NCBI RefSeq assembly: GCF_932526225.1
Contig: NC_064041.1
Span: 15,596,951-15,660,950, forward strand
DNA from: Nematostella vectensis
Taxonomy: Eukaryota > Cnidaria > Anthozoa > Actiniaria > Edwardsiidae
Direction: 5' to 3'
DNA length: 64,000 nucleotides
The notes under the pieces are model-generated. The model saw only the letters and a list, made by a program, of their open reading frames with translations. It was not told the origin of the DNA and ran no database searches. Every line of letters begins with the position of its first letter. Within the stretch, counting starts at the first letter, position 1. The translations under genes and the position numbers were made by a program. Below, piece by piece: positions 22,018-36,029 of the stretch.

Positions 22018-24018
22018 AGCTGAATTCCCCTCCCCCTCTAAAAAAGAAAATAATAATAATAATAGAACAAAACTAAAAAGAAAACAAACAGAACAGAGAC
22101 CCCCACCAACAATTTTGATTTTTTTTACTTTCCTTTAAAGGGGGAGTGTCATGGTTAAGAGATTTGCAATAGCTCTAAAGCCCTGACACAATAAACTTCA
22201 GTGAAATTCTAATACTGACTTATGAGCTTTTGGTACATGTGGGAGACTTTAAACAAAACAAAAAAAATGACCACAAACTGTCAATTAACATAGTTTTCAA
22301 TATAATATTGCATATTATTTAATAAGGTATTCACAGCTTTTAAAAAGTTCAACTGTTTGTAGACACTTAAAAGCCTACAATAATCACTGACTCCAGACAT
22401 GCGCAGTACTATGCTGCTGCCCCTTTAAAGTAAAATACAGCTTTACTTAGTCAGCGTAGACAAAATTGCGGATTTTGTCAATATTCTAATATGAAGATGT
22501 CAATATTCTCCCCCCTTACGTCTTTATTTCTATTTATTTTATGATTTTCACATGATACCAAAACAGCGTCTTTTTTCTTCGCTAATTTGATGTCATGTAC
22601 ACAATAAAAGAGATGCGCCCGTGCGCATGGCGAGTCCCCAAGGGACCCAACACGCCCAAATAGACCTCTATTTTTTGTCATCCACAATCTCGGCGAGCTG
22701 TGCGTGGCGTAACCGTATTACAAGCCTGGGATCCTGGTTATTGTCCTCCCCATTAATGCGCGGGTTGGGATAACCTTGCAAGAGTGTTGTACAGCATATT
22801 CGCTCGGAAATATCGGTGCTTGGGGCCTTCGGGTTCTTTACAGCCTTCTGTAAAAGCCTTGTGCTGCTATACCGATTGGGTAATCCGTATGTATGGTTTC
22901 CGTTTTGTTCTTCAGACCTGGTTCGATCCCAGGCCAATGGGCTTTTTTTTAATTCGTTTTTTTTTTCTTTGTGCTGGACCCCCTTTATCCTGATAGGTTT
23001 TGCGCAAAAATAATAAAAAAAAGTGAGTTTGCAAAATAAGCTTGCTAGATTTATTGATTATATGTATTCAATTTGTTCCTAGCAAGTTAACAAAAAACAC
23101 AAAGCAAAGAGTTTGAGGAAGTAAACAAGTATGTGAACTTTAATGTTCTATTTGAAGGGGTGCATTTTGTACAGGAAAGCATACATAGAATGCTTAATTG
23201 GTGGAGAGGGGAGAGGTAACAGTTTATTGAGCATAATGTCAACAATAGCAGGGGGAAGGGAGGGGCACTCTCTTCATACAATATTGCAGTTGTTACCTAT
23301 TATTAAATAAGTTTGTAAGATATATTTGTTTATTAAGCAAGGTCTATTTCTGAGACAAGCAAACTCAAGTAAGAGCTGTTGAAATAACAGGTGAGTGTTA
23401 AAAAAAAACAATTATCTGATTAGAAAATTAATGTAGATTCCTTTGCACCAAATAAGAACAAACTTCATTTTGTTTGTTATTTATGAGGAACGAGATGAGC
23501 TCTACAAGGCCAAGAAGAAATATGTATTGCTCATCTAAATTATACAAGTAAATAATAATACTAAAAAAAGAATTACTGTAAGTAATTAGAGTGGTTTTCA
23601 TTAACCCGTGAAACAAAGTGTGATAGTTAAACGGTAATAGTTAGTAAAACACAAAAAAGAACAATAGAATCAGATCACAACAAAGTGTAATACGCTAAAG
23701 CGTAGTTCACGGGTTAATGAAGGTTTTGACATTTCAACCTTACATCCACATGAAGGTAATGCCTAATATCGAGTGCCCTACAGTAAGTGTTTTGCAGTCC
23801 AGTTGTTTTCTGTTAGTAGGTAAAAAAATATTCTAAATAATAGTAATCATAGCTATGGTCACCACTTACACATATAGCACTTGTAATGAAAAGAAAGAAA
23901 AAATATATATATATGCAGTCAAACAACAGAATTGCATGATAACCTTGAATATATTGAATAAAGGACTGCAAAAAACATCTTTTGTACTAGTTGCTTGAAT
24001 TGACCCTTGGCTATTTTT
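22018..24018 (+). repeat. Unit 12 (2,001 bp), intact T-stem subfamily
   Basis: Close to units 4 and 32. B box 22920-22930 with perfectly paired T-stem; 'caacacgccc' and 'acaagcctggg' present. Private 'cagccttctg'. Tail switches to 'gcagtccag' and 'aaaaaaatattc', seen also in units 15, 17, 18 and 25. Confidence 0.95.
23601..23717. mobile_element. MITE copy, unit 12 (alpha)
   Basis: Both ends perfect. Confidence 0.55.
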
Positions 24019-26021
24019 AGCTGAATTCCCCTCCCCCTCTAAAAAAGAAAATAATAATAATAATAGAACAAAACTAAAAAGAAAACAAACACAACAGAGA
24101 CCCCCACCAACAATTTTGATTTTTTTTACTTTCCTTTAAAAGGGGAGTGTCATGGTTAAGAGATTTGCAATAGCTCTAGAGCCCTGACACAATGAACTTC
24201 AGTGAAATTCTAATACTGACTTATGAGCTTTTAGTACATGTGGGAGACTTTAAACAAAACAAAAAAAAATGACCACAAACTGTCAATTAACATAGTTTTC
24301 AATATAATATTGCATATTATTTAATAAGGTTTTCACAGCTTTTAAAAAGTTCAACTGTTTGTTGACACTTAAAAGCCTACAATAATCACTGACTCCAGAC
24401 ATGCGCAGTACTATGTTGCTGCCCCTTTAAAGTAAAATACAGCTTTACTTAGTCAGCGTAGACAAAATTGCGGATTTTGTCAATATTCTAATATGAAGAT
24501 GTCAATATTCTCCCCCCTTACGTCTTTATTTCTATTTATTTTATGATTTTCACATAATACCAAAACAGGGTCTTTTTTCTTCGCTAATTTGATGTCATGT
24601 ACACAATAAAAGAGATGCGCCCGTGCGCATGGCGAGTCCCCAAGGGACCCAAGACGCCCAAATAGACCTCTATTTTTTGTCATCCACAATCTCGGCGAGC
24701 TGTGCGTGGCGTAACCGTATTACAGGCCTGGGATCCTGGTTATTGTCCTCCCCATTAATGCGCGGGTTGGGATAACCTTGCAAGAGTGTTGTACAGCATA
24801 TTCGCTCGGAAATATCGGTGCTTGGGGCCTTCGGGTTCTTTACAGCCTTCCGTAAAAGCCTTGTGCTGCCATACCGATTGGGTAATCCGTATGTATGGTT
24901 TCCGTTTTGTTCTTCAGACCGGGTTCGATCCCAGGCCAATGGGCTTTTTTTTTTAGTTCGTTTTTTTTTCTTTGTGCTGGACCCCCTTAATCCTGATAGG
25001 TTTTGCGCAAAAAAAAATAAAAAAAAGTGAGTTTGCAAAATAAGCTTGCTAGATTTATTGATTATATGTATTCAATTTGTTCCTAGGAAGTTAACAAAAA
25101 CACAAAGCAAAGAGTTTGAGGAAGTAAACAAGTATGTGAACTTTAATGTTCTATTTGAAGGGGTGCATTTTGTACAGGGAAGCATACATAGAATGCTTAA
25201 CTGGTGGAGAGGGAAGGGGTAAAAGTTTATTGAGCATAATTTCAATAATAGTAGGGGGAAGAGAGGGGCACTCTCTTCATACAATATTGCAGTTGTTACC
25301 TATTATTAAATAAGTTTGTTATATATATTTGTTTATTAAGCAAGGTCTATTTCTGAGACAAGCAAACTCAAGTAAGAGCTGTTGAAATAACAGGTGAGTG
25401 TTAAAAGAAAAACAATTATCTGATTAGAAAACTACTCTAGATTCCTTTGCACCAAAATAAGAACAAACTTCATTTTGTTTGTTATTTATGAGGAACGAGA
25501 TGAGCTCTACAAAGCCATAAAGAAATATGTATTGCTCATCTAAATTATACAAGTAAATAATAATATTAAAAAAGAACTACTGTAAGTAATTAGAGTGGTT
25601 TTCATTAACCCGTGAAACAAAGTGTGATAGTTAAACGGTAATAGTTAGTAAAACACAAAAAAGTACAATAGAATCAGATCACCACAAAGTGTAATACGCT
25701 AAAGCGTAGTTCACGGGTTAATGAAGGTTTTGACATTTCAACCTTACATCCACATGAAAGTAATGCCTAATATCGAGTGCCCTACAGTAAGTGTTTTGCA
25801 GTCAAGTTGTTTTCTGTTAGTAGGTAAAAAATTATTCTAAATAATAGTAATCATAGCTATGGTCACCACTTACACATATAGCACTTGTAATGAAAAGAAA
25901 GAAAAAATATATATATGCAGTCAAACAACAGAATTGCATGATAACCTTGAATATATTGAATAAAGGACTGCAAAAAAACATCTTTTGTACTAGTTGCTTG
26001 AATTGACCCTTGGCTATTTTT
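24019..26021 (+). repeat. Unit 13 (2,003 bp)
   Basis: Core 'ggggccttcggg', B box 24922-24932. 'aaacagggtc' is shared only with unit 20; 'gaaggggtaaaag' and 'gtaagagctg' link it to unit 7. Private 'cttttagtacatg'. Confidence 0.95.
25605..25721. mobile_element. MITE copy, unit 13 (beta)
   Basis: Both ends perfect. Confidence 0.55.
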
Positions 26022-28019
26022 AGCTTAATTCCCCTCCCCCTCTAAAAAAGAAAATAATAATATTAATAGAACAAAACTAAAAAGAAAACAAACACAGCAG
26101 AGACCCCCACCAACAATTTTGATTTTTTTTACTTTCCTTTAAAGGGGGAGTGTCATGTTTAAGAGATTTGCAATAGCTCTAGAGCCCTGACACAATGAAC
26201 TTCAGTGAAATTCTAATAGTGACTTATGAGCTTTTGGTACATGTGGGAGACTTTAAACAAAACAAAACAAATGACCACAAACTGTCCATTAACAAAGTTT
26301 TCAATATAATATTGCATATTATTTAATAAGGTATTGACAGCTTTTAAAAAGTTCAACTGTTTGTAGACACTTAAAAGCCTACAATAAGCACTGACTCCAG
26401 ACATGCGCAGTACTATGCTGCTGCCCCTTTAAAGTAAAATACAGCTTTACTTAGTCAGCGTAGACAATATTGCGGATTTTGTCAATATTCTAATATGAAT
26501 ATGTCAATATTCTCCCCCCTTACGTCTTTATTTCTATTTATTTATGCTTTTCACATGATACCAAAACAGCGTCTTTTTTCTTCGCTAATTTGATGTCATG
26601 TACACAATAAAAGAGATGCGCCCGTGCGCATGGCGAGTCCCCAAGGGACCCAAGACGCCCAAATAGACCTCTTTTTTTTTGTCATCCACAATCTCGGCGA
26701 GCTGTGCGTGGCGTAACCTTATTACAGGCCTGGGATCCTGGTTATTGTCCTACCCATCAATGCGCGGGTTGGGATAACCTTGCAAGAGTGTTGTACAGCA
26801 TATTCGCTCGGAAATATCGGTGCTTGGGGCCTTTGGGTTCTTTACAGCTTTCCGTAAAAGCCTTGTGCTGCCATACCGATTGGGTAATCCGTATGTATGG
26901 TTTCCGTTTTGTTCTTCAGACCGGGTTCGATCCCAGGCCAATGGGCTTTTTTTTTTAATTCGTTTTTTTTTCTTTGTGCTGGACCCACTTAATCCTGATA
27001 GGTTTTGCGCAAAAATAATAAAAAAAAGTGAGTTTGCAAAATAAGCTTGCTAGATTTATTGATTATATGTATTCAATTTGTTCCTAGGAAGTTAACAAAA
27101 ACTCAAAGCAAAGAGTTTGAGGAAGTAAACAAGTATGTGAACTTTAATGTTCTATTTGAAGGGGCGCATTTTGTACAGGGAAGCATACATAGAATGCTTA
27201 ATTGGTGGAGAGGGGAGAGGTAACAGTTTATTGAGCATAATGTCAACAATAGCAGGTGGAAGGGAGGGGCACTCTCTTCATACAATATTGCAGTTGTTGC
27301 CTATTATTAAATAAGTTTGTTATATATATTTGTTTATTAAGCAAGGTCTATTTCTGAGACAAGCAAACTCAAGTAAGAGCTGTTGAAATAACAGGTGAGT
27401 GTTAAAATAAAAATAATTATCTGATTAGAAAACTAATGTAGATTCCTTTGCACCAAATAAGAACAAACTTCATTTTGTTTGTTATTTATGAGGAACGAGA
27501 TGAGCTCTACAAAGCCATAAAGAAATATGTATTGCTCATCTAAATTATACAAGTAAATAATAATATTAAAAAAGAACTACTGTAAGTATCTAGAGTGGTT
27601 TTCATTAACCCGTGAAACAAAGTGTGATAGTTAAACGGTAATAGTTAGTAAAACACAAAAAAGTACAATAGAATCAGATCACCACAAAGTGTAATACGCT
27701 AAAGCGTAGTTCACGGGTTAATGAAGGTTTTGACATTTCAACCTTACATCCACATGAAAGTAATGCCTAATATCGAGTGCCATACAGTAAGTGTTTTGCA
27801 GTCAAGTTGTTTTCTGTTAGTAGGTAAAAAAAAACTAAATAATAGTAATCATAGCTATGGTCACCACTTACACATATAGCACTTGTAATGAAAAGAAAGT
27901 AAAAATATATATATGCAGTCAAACAACAGAATTGCATGATAACCTTGAATATATTGAATAAAGGACTGCAAAAAAACATCTTTTGTACTAGTTGCTTGAA
28001 TTGACCCTTGGCTATTTTT
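26022..28019 (+). repeat. Unit 14 (1,998 bp), three-part mosaic
   Basis: The 5' half through the T-arm is unit-8-like ('agctta', 'gacaatattgcgg', 'cagctttccg'). From about 26,940 it is unit-5-like ('ggacccactt', 'ggggcgcat', 'gttgcctatt'). The tail ('gtgccatacag', 'aaaaaaaaactaaat', 'aaagtaaaaatat') matches only unit 16. B box 26924-26934; private 'cctacccatcaatg'. Confidence 0.95.
27605..27721. mobile_element. MITE copy, unit 14 (beta)
   Basis: Both ends perfect; left flank 'tatctagag' as in units 27 and 28. Confidence 0.55.
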
Positions 28020-30019
28020 AGCTGAATTCCCCCCCCCTCTAAAAAAGAAAATAATAATAAAAATAGAACAAAACTAAAAAGAAAACAAACACAACAGAGA
28101 CCCCCACCAACAATTTTGATTTTTTTTACTTTCCTTTAAAAGGGGAGTGTCATGGTTAAGAGATTTGCAATAGCTCTAGAGCCCTGACACAATGAACTTC
28201 AGTGAAATTCTAATACTGACTTATGAGCTTTTGGTACATGTGGGAGACTTTAAACAAAACAAAAAAAATGACCACAAACTGTCAATTAACATAGTTTTCA
28301 ATATAATATTGCATATTATTTAATAAGGTTTTCACAGCTTTTAAAAAGTTCAACTGTTTGTTGACACTTAAAAGCCTACAATAATCACTGACTCCAGACA
28401 TGCGCAGTACTATGTTGCTGCCCCTTTAAAGTAAAATACAACTTTACTTAGTCAGCGTAGACAAAATTGCAGATTTTGTCAATATTCTAATATGGATATG
28501 TCAATATTCTCCCCCCTTACGTCTTTATTTCTATTTATTTTATGATTTTCACATGATACCAAAACAGCGTCTTTTTTCTTCGCTAATTTGATGTCATGTA
28601 CACAATAAAAGAGATGCGCCCGTGCGCATGGCGAGTCCCCAAGGGACCCAAGACGCCCAAATAGACCTCTATTTTTTGTTATCCACAATCTCGGCGAGCT
28701 GTGCGTGGCGTAACCGTATTACAGGCCTGGGATCCTGGTTATTGTCCTCCCCATTAATGCGCGGGTTGAGATAACCTTGCAAGAGTGTTGTACAGCATAT
28801 TCGCTCGGAAATATCGGTGCTTGAGGCCTTCGGGTTCTTTACAGCCTTCCGTAAAAGCCTTGTGCTGCCATACCGATTGGGTAATCCGTATGTATGGTTT
28901 CCGTTTTGTTCTTCAGACCGGGTTCGATCCCAGGCCAATGGGCTTTTTTTTTAATTCGTTTTTTTTTCTTTGTGCTTGACCCCCTTAATCCTGATAGGTT
29001 TTGCGCAAAAAAAATAAAAAAAAAGTGAGTTTGCAAAATAAGCTTGCTAGATTTATTGATTATATGTATTCAATTTGTTCCTAGGAAGTTAACAAAAAAC
29101 AAAAAGCAAAGAGTTTGAGAAAGTAAACAAGTATGTGAACTTTAATGTTCTATTTGAAGGGGTGCATTTTGTACAGGGAAGCATACATAGAATGCTTAAC
29201 TGGTGGAGAGGGAAGGGGTAAAAGTTTATTGAGCATAATTTCAATAATAGTAGGGGGAAGAGAGGGGCACTCTCTTCATACAATATTGCAGTTGTTACCT
29301 ATTATTAAATAAGTTTGTAACATGTCTTTGTTTATTAAGCAAGGTCTATTTCTGAGACAAGCAAACTCAAGTAAGGCTGTTGAAATAACAGGTGAGTGTT
29401 TAAAGAATAACAATTATCTGATTAGAAAACTACTGTAGATTCCTTTGCACCAAAATAAGAACAAACTTCATTTTGTTTGTTATTTATGAGGAACGAGATG
29501 AGCTCTACAAAGCCATAAAGAAATATGTACTTCTCATCTAAATTATACAAGTAAATAATAATATTAAAAAAGAACTACTGTAAGTAATTAGAGTGGTTTT
29601 CATTAACCCGTGAAACAAAGTGTGATAGTTAAACGGTAATAGTTAGTAAAACACAAAAAAGTACAATAGAATCAGATCACCACAAAGTGTAATACGCTAA
29701 AGCGTAGTTCACGGGTTAATGAAGGTTTTGAAATTTCAACCTTACATCCACATGAAAGTAATGCCTAATATCGAGTGCCCTACAGTAAGTGTTTTGCAGT
29801 CCAGTTGTTTTCTGTTAGTAGGTAAAAAAATATTCTAAATAATAGTAATCATAGCTATGGTCACCACTTACACATATAGCACTTGTAATGAAAAGAAAGA
29901 AATTATATATATATGCAGTCAAACAACAGAATTGCATGATAACCTTGAATATATTGAATAAAGGACTGCAAAAAAACATCTTTTGTACTAGTTGCTTGAA
30001 TTGACCCTTGGCTATTTTT
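28020..30019 (+). repeat. Unit 15 (2,000 bp), twin of unit 17
   Basis: I saw no difference from unit 17 at an offset of 4,005. Private to the pair: 'tacaactttac', 'attgcagatt', 'gggttgagataac', 'cttgaggcc', 'gtgcttgacc', 'gtacttctc'. B box 28921-28931. Tail 'gaaatttcaac' and 'gcagtccag'. Confidence 0.95.
29603..29719. mobile_element. MITE copy, unit 15 (beta)
   Basis: Both ends perfect. Confidence 0.55.
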
Positions 30020-32024
30020 AGCTGAATTCCCCTCCCCCTCTAAAAAAGAAAATAATAATAATAATAGAACAAAACTAAAAAGAAAACAAACACAGCAGAG
30101 ACCCCCACCAACAGTTTTGATTTTTTTTTTACTTTCGTTTAAAGGGGGAGTGTCATGTTTAAGAGATTTGGAATAGCTCTAGAGCCCTGACACAATGAAC
30201 TTCAGTGAAATTCTAATACTGACTTATGAGCTTTTGGTACATGTGGGAGACTTTAAACAAAACAAAACAAATGACCACAAACTGTCCATTAACAAAGTTT
30301 TCAATATAATATTGCATATTATTTAATAAGGTATTGACAGCTTTTAAAAAGTTCAACTGTTTGTAGACACTTAAAAGCCTACAATAAGCACTGACTCCAG
30401 ACATGCGCAGTACTATGCTGCTGCCCCTTTAAAGTAAAATACAGCTTTACTTAGTCAGCGTAGACAAAATTGCGGATTTTGTCAATATTCTAATATGAAT
30501 ATGTCAATATTCTCCCCCCTTACGTCTTTATTTCTATTTATTTTATGCTTTTCACATGATACCAAAACAGCGTCTTTTTTCTTCGCTAATTTGATGTCAT
30601 GTACACAATAAAAGAGATGCGCCCGTGCGCATGGCGAGTCCCCAAGGGACCCAAGACGCCCAAATAGACCTCTTTTTTTTTGTCATCCACAATCTCTGCG
30701 AGCTGTGCGTGGCGTAACCGTATTACAGGCCTGGGATCCTGGTTATTGTCCTCCCCATTAATGCGCGGGTTGGGATAACCTTGCAAGAGTGTTGTACAGC
30801 ATGTTCGCTCGGAAATATCGGTGCTTGCAGCCTTTGGGTTCTTTACAGCCTTCCGTAAAAGCCTTGTGCTGCCATACCGATTGGGTAATCCGTATGTATG
30901 GTTTCCGTTTTGTTCTTCAGACCGGGTTCGATCCCAGGCCAATGGGCTTTGTTTTTTTAATTCGTTTTTTTTTTCTTTGTGCTGGACCCCCTTAATCCTG
31001 ATAGGTTTTGCGCAAAAATAATAAAAAAAACGTGAGTTTGCAAAATAAGCTTGCTAGATTTATTGATTATATGTATTCAATTTGTTCCTAGGAAGTTAAC
31101 AAAAAACACAAAGCAAAGAGTTTGAGGAAGTAAACAAGTATGTGAACTTTAATGTTCTATTTGAAGGGGTGCATTTTGTACAGGGAAGCATTCATAGAAT
31201 GCTTAACTGGTGGAGAGGGAAGAGGTAAAAGTTTATTGAGCATAATTTCAACAATAGCAGGGGGAAGAGAGGGGCACGCTCTTCATACAATATTGCAGTT
31301 GTTACCTATTATTAAAAAAGTTTGTTATATATATTTGTTTATTAAGCAAGGTCTATTTCTGAGAAAAGCAAACTCAAGTAAGGCTGTTGAAATAACAGGT
31401 GAGTGTTAAAAAAAAAACAATTATCTGATTAGAAAACTAATGTAGATTCCTTTGCACCAAAATAAGAACAAACTTCATTTTGTTTGTTATTTATGAGGAA
31501 CGAGATGAGCTCTACAAGGCCAAGAAGAAATATGTATTGCTCATTTAAATTATACAAGTAAATAATAATATTAAAAAAGAATTACTGTAAGTAATTAGAG
31601 TGGTTTTTATTAACCCGTGAAACAAAGTGTGATAGTTAAACGGTAATAGTTAGTAAAACACAAAAAAGTACAATAGAATCAGATCACCACAAAGTGTAAT
31701 ACGCTAAAGCGTAGTTCACGGGTTAATGAAGGTTTTGACATTTCAACCTTACATCCACATAAAAGTAATGCCTAATATCGAGTGCCATACAGTAAGTGTT
31801 TTGCAGTCAAGTTGTTTTCTGTTAGTAGGTAAAAAAAAACTAAATAATAGTAATCATAGCTATGGTCACCACTTACACATAAAGCACTTGTAATGAAAAG
31901 AAAGTAAAAATATATATATGCAGTCAAACAACAGAATTGCATGATAACCTTGAATATATTGAATAAAGGACTGCAAAAAAACATCTTTTGTACTAGTTGC
32001 TTGAATTGACCCTTGACTATTTTT
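30020..32024 (+). repeat. Unit 16 (2,005 bp), mosaic
   Basis: 5' part ('caacagttttg', 'tttcgtttaaag', 'atttggaatag') shared with units 18 and 19. Core 'cagcatgttcg' and 'cttgcagcc' as unit 1; B box 30925-30935; 'atctctgcgag'. From the MITE on it switches from the alpha form of units 1 and 19 to beta, and its tail matches unit 14. Confidence 0.95.
31610..31726. mobile_element. MITE copy, unit 16 (beta)
   Basis: Both ends perfect, but with the alpha-type left flank 'tttta', so the alpha-to-beta switch lies inside the element. Confidence 0.55.
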
Positions 32025-34024
32025 AGCTGAATTCCCCCCCCCTCTAAAAAAGAAAATAATAATAAAAATAGAACAAAACTAAAAAGAAAACAAACACAAC
32101 AGAGACCCCCACCAACAATTTTGATTTTTTTTACTTTCCTTTAAAAGGGGAGTGTCATGGTTAAGAGATTTGCAATAGCTCTAGAGCCCTGACACAATGA
32201 ACTTCAGTGAAATTCTAATACTGACTTATGAGCTTTTGGTACATGTGGGAGACTTTAAACAAAACAAAAAAAATGACCACAAACTGTCAATTAACATAGT
32301 TTTCAATATAATATTGCATATTATTTAATAAGGTTTTCACAGCTTTTAAAAAGTTCAACTGTTTGTTGACACTTAAAAGCCTACAATAATCACTGACTCC
32401 AGACATGCGCAGTACTATGTTGCTGCCCCTTTAAAGTAAAATACAACTTTACTTAGTCAGCGTAGACAAAATTGCAGATTTTGTCAATATTCTAATATGG
32501 ATATGTCAATATTCTCCCCCCTTACGTCTTTATTTCTATTTATTTTATGATTTTCACATGATACCAAAACAGCGTCTTTTTTCTTCGCTAATTTGATGTC
32601 ATGTACACAATAAAAGAGATGCGCCCGTGCGCATGGCGAGTCCCCAAGGGACCCAAGACGCCCAAATAGACCTCTATTTTTTGTTATCCACAATCTCGGC
32701 GAGCTGTGCGTGGCGTAACCGTATTACAGGCCTGGGATCCTGGTTATTGTCCTCCCCATTAATGCGCGGGTTGAGATAACCTTGCAAGAGTGTTGTACAG
32801 CATATTCGCTCGGAAATATCGGTGCTTGAGGCCTTCGGGTTCTTTACAGCCTTCCGTAAAAGCCTTGTGCTGCCATACCGATTGGGTAATCCGTATGTAT
32901 GGTTTCCGTTTTGTTCTTCAGACCGGGTTCGATCCCAGGCCAATGGGCTTTTTTTTTAATTCGTTTTTTTTTCTTTGTGCTTGACCCCCTTAATCCTGAT
33001 AGGTTTTGCGCAAAAAAAATAAAAAAAAAGTGAGTTTGCAAAATAAGCTTGCTAGATTTATTGATTATATGTATTCAATTTGTTCCTAGGAAGTTAACAA
33101 AAAACAAAAAGCAAAGAGTTTGAGAAAGTAAACAAGTATGTGAACTTTAATGTTCTATTTGAAGGGGTGCATTTTGTACAGGGAAGCATACATAGAATGC
33201 TTAACTGGTGGAGAGGGAAGGGGTAAAAGTTTATTGAGCATAATTTCAATAATAGTAGGGGGAAGAGAGGGGCACTCTCTTCATACAATATTGCAGTTGT
33301 TACCTATTATTAAATAAGTTTGTAACATGTCTTTGTTTATTAAGCAAGGTCTATTTCTGAGACAAGCAAACTCAAGTAAGGCTGTTGAAATAACAGGTGA
33401 GTGTTTAAAGAATAACAATTATCTGATTAGAAAACTACTGTAGATTCCTTTGCACCAAAATAAGAACAAACTTCATTTTGTTTGTTATTTATGAGGAACG
33501 AGATGAGCTCTACAAAGCCATAAAGAAATATGTACTTCTCATCTAAATTATACAAGTAAATAATAATATTAAAAAAGAACTACTGTAAGTAATTAGAGTG
33601 GTTTTCATTAACCCGTGAAACAAAGTGTGATAGTTAAACGGTAATAGTTAGTAAAACACAAAAAAGTACAATAGAATCAGATCACCACAAAGTGTAATAC
33701 GCTAAAGCGTAGTTCACGGGTTAATGAAGGTTTTGAAATTTCAACCTTACATCCACATGAAAGTAATGCCTAATATCGAGTGCCCTACAGTAAGTGTTTT
33801 GCAGTCCAGTTGTTTTCTGTTAGTAGGTAAAAAAATATTCTAAATAATAGTAATCATAGCTATGGTCACCACTTACACATATAGCACTTGTAATGAAAAG
33901 AAAGAAATTATATATATATGCAGTCAAACAACAGAATTGCATGATAACCTTGAATATATTGAATAAAGGACTGCAAAAAAACATCTTTTGTACTAGTTGC
34001 TTGAATTGACCCTTGGCTATTTTT
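32025..34024 (+). repeat. Unit 17 (2,000 bp), twin of unit 15
   Basis: Same length and same private variants as unit 15. B box 32926-32936. Its tail, like that of unit 15, leads into a 'caacagttttg' unit. Confidence 0.95.
33608..33724. mobile_element. MITE copy, unit 17 (beta)
   Basis: Both ends perfect. Confidence 0.55.
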
Positions 34025-36029
34025 AGCTGAATTCCCCTCCCCCTCTAAAAAAGAAAATAATAATAATAATAGAACAAAACTAAAAAGAAAACAAACACAG
34101 CAGAGACCCCCACCAACAGTTTTGATTTTTTTTACTTTCGTTTAAAGGGGGAGTGTCATGTTTAAGAGATTTGGAATAGCTCTAGAGCCCTGACACAATG
34201 AACTTCAGTGAAATTCTAATACTGACTTATGAGCTTTTGGTACATGTGGGAGACTTTAAACAAAACAAAACAAATGACCACAAACTGTCCATTAACAAAG
34301 TTTTCAATATAATATTGCATATTATTTAATAAGGTATTGACAGCTTTTAAAAAGTTCAACTGTTTGTAGACACTTAAAAGCCTACAATAAGCACTGACTC
34401 CAGACATGCGCAGTACTATGCTGCTGCCCCTTTAAAGTAAAATACAGCTTTACTTAGTCAGCGTAGACAAAATTGCGGATTTTGTCAATATTCTAATATG
34501 AATATGTCAATATTCTCCCCCCTTACGTCTTTATTTCTATTTATTTTATGCTTTTCACATGATACCAAAACAGCGTCTTTTTTCTTCGCTAATTTGATGT
34601 CATGTACACAATAAAAGAGATGCGCCCGTGCGCATGGCGAGTCCCCAAGGGACCCAAGACGCCCAAATAGACCTCTTTTTTTTTGTCATCCACAATCTCT
34701 GCGAGCTGTGCGTGGCGTAACCGTATTACAGGCCTGGGATCCTGGTTATTGTCCTCCCCATTAATGCGCGGGTTGGGATAACCTTGCAAGAGTGTTGTAC
34801 AGCATGTTCGCTCGGAAATATCGGTGCTTGCAGCCTTTGGGTTCTTTACAGCCTTCCGTAAAAGCCTTGTGCTGCCATACCGATTGGGTAATCCGTATGT
34901 ATGGTTTCCGTTTTGTTCTTCAGACCGGGTTCGATCCCAGGCCAATGGGCTTTGTTTTTTTAATTCGTTTTTTTTTTCTTTGTGCTGGACCCCCTTAATC
35001 CTGATAGGTTTTGCGCAAAAATAATAAAAAAAACGTGAGTTTGCAAAATAAGCTTGCTAGATTTATTGATTATATGTATTCAATTTGTTCCTAGGAAGTT
35101 AACAAAAAACACAAAGCAAAGAGTTTGAGGAAGTAAACAAGTATGTGAACTTTAATGTTCTATTTGAAGGGGTGCATTTTGTACAGGGAAGCATTCATAG
35201 AATGCTTAACTGGTGGAGAGGGAAGAGGTAAAAGTTTATTGAGCATAATTTCAACAATAGCAGGGGGAAGAGAGGGGCACGCTCTTCATACAATATTGCA
35301 GTTGTTACCTATTATTAAAAAAGTTTGTTATATATATTTGTTTATTAAGCAAGGTCTATTTCTGAGAAAAGCAAACTCAAGTAAGGCTGTTGAAATAACA
35401 GGTGAGTGTTAAAAAAAAAACAATTATCTGATTAGAAAACTAATGTAGATTCCTTTGCACCAAAATAAGAACAAACTTCATTTTGTTTGTTATTTATGAG
35501 GAACGAGATGAGCTCTACAAGGCCAAGAAGAAATATGTATTGCTCATTTAAATTATACAAGTAAATAATAATATTAAAAAAGAATTACTGTAAGTAATTA
35601 GAGTGGTTTTTATTAACCCGTGAAACAAAGTGTGATAGTTAAACGGTAATAGTTAGTAAAACACAAAAAAGTACAATAGAATCAGATCACCACAAAGTGT
35701 AATACGCTAAAGCGTAGTTCACGGGTTAATGAAGGTTTTGAAATTTCAACCTTACATCCACATGAAAGTAATGCCTAATATCGAGTGCCCTACAGTAAGT
35801 GTTTTGCAGTCCAGTTGTTTTCTGTTAGTAGGTAAAAAAATATTCTAAATAATAGTAATCATAGCTATGGTCACCACTTACACATATAGCACTTGTAATG
35901 AAAAGAAAGAAATTATATATATATGCAGTCAAACAACAGAATTGCATGATAACCTTGAATATATTGAATAAAGGACTGCAAAAAAACATCTTTTGTACTA
36001 GTTGCTTGAATTGACCCTTGGCTATTTTT
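34025..36029 (+). repeat. Unit 18 (2,005 bp), partner of unit 16
   Basis: Follows unit 16 through core (B box 34928-34938, 'atctctgcgag') and spacer, but its tail is the unit 15/17 form ('gaaatttcaac', 'gcagtccag', 'gaaattatatat'). Shorter T-run near 34,128 than unit 16. Confidence 0.95.
35613..35729. mobile_element. MITE copy, unit 18 (beta)
   Basis: Both ends perfect; alpha-type left flank as in unit 16. Confidence 0.55.
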
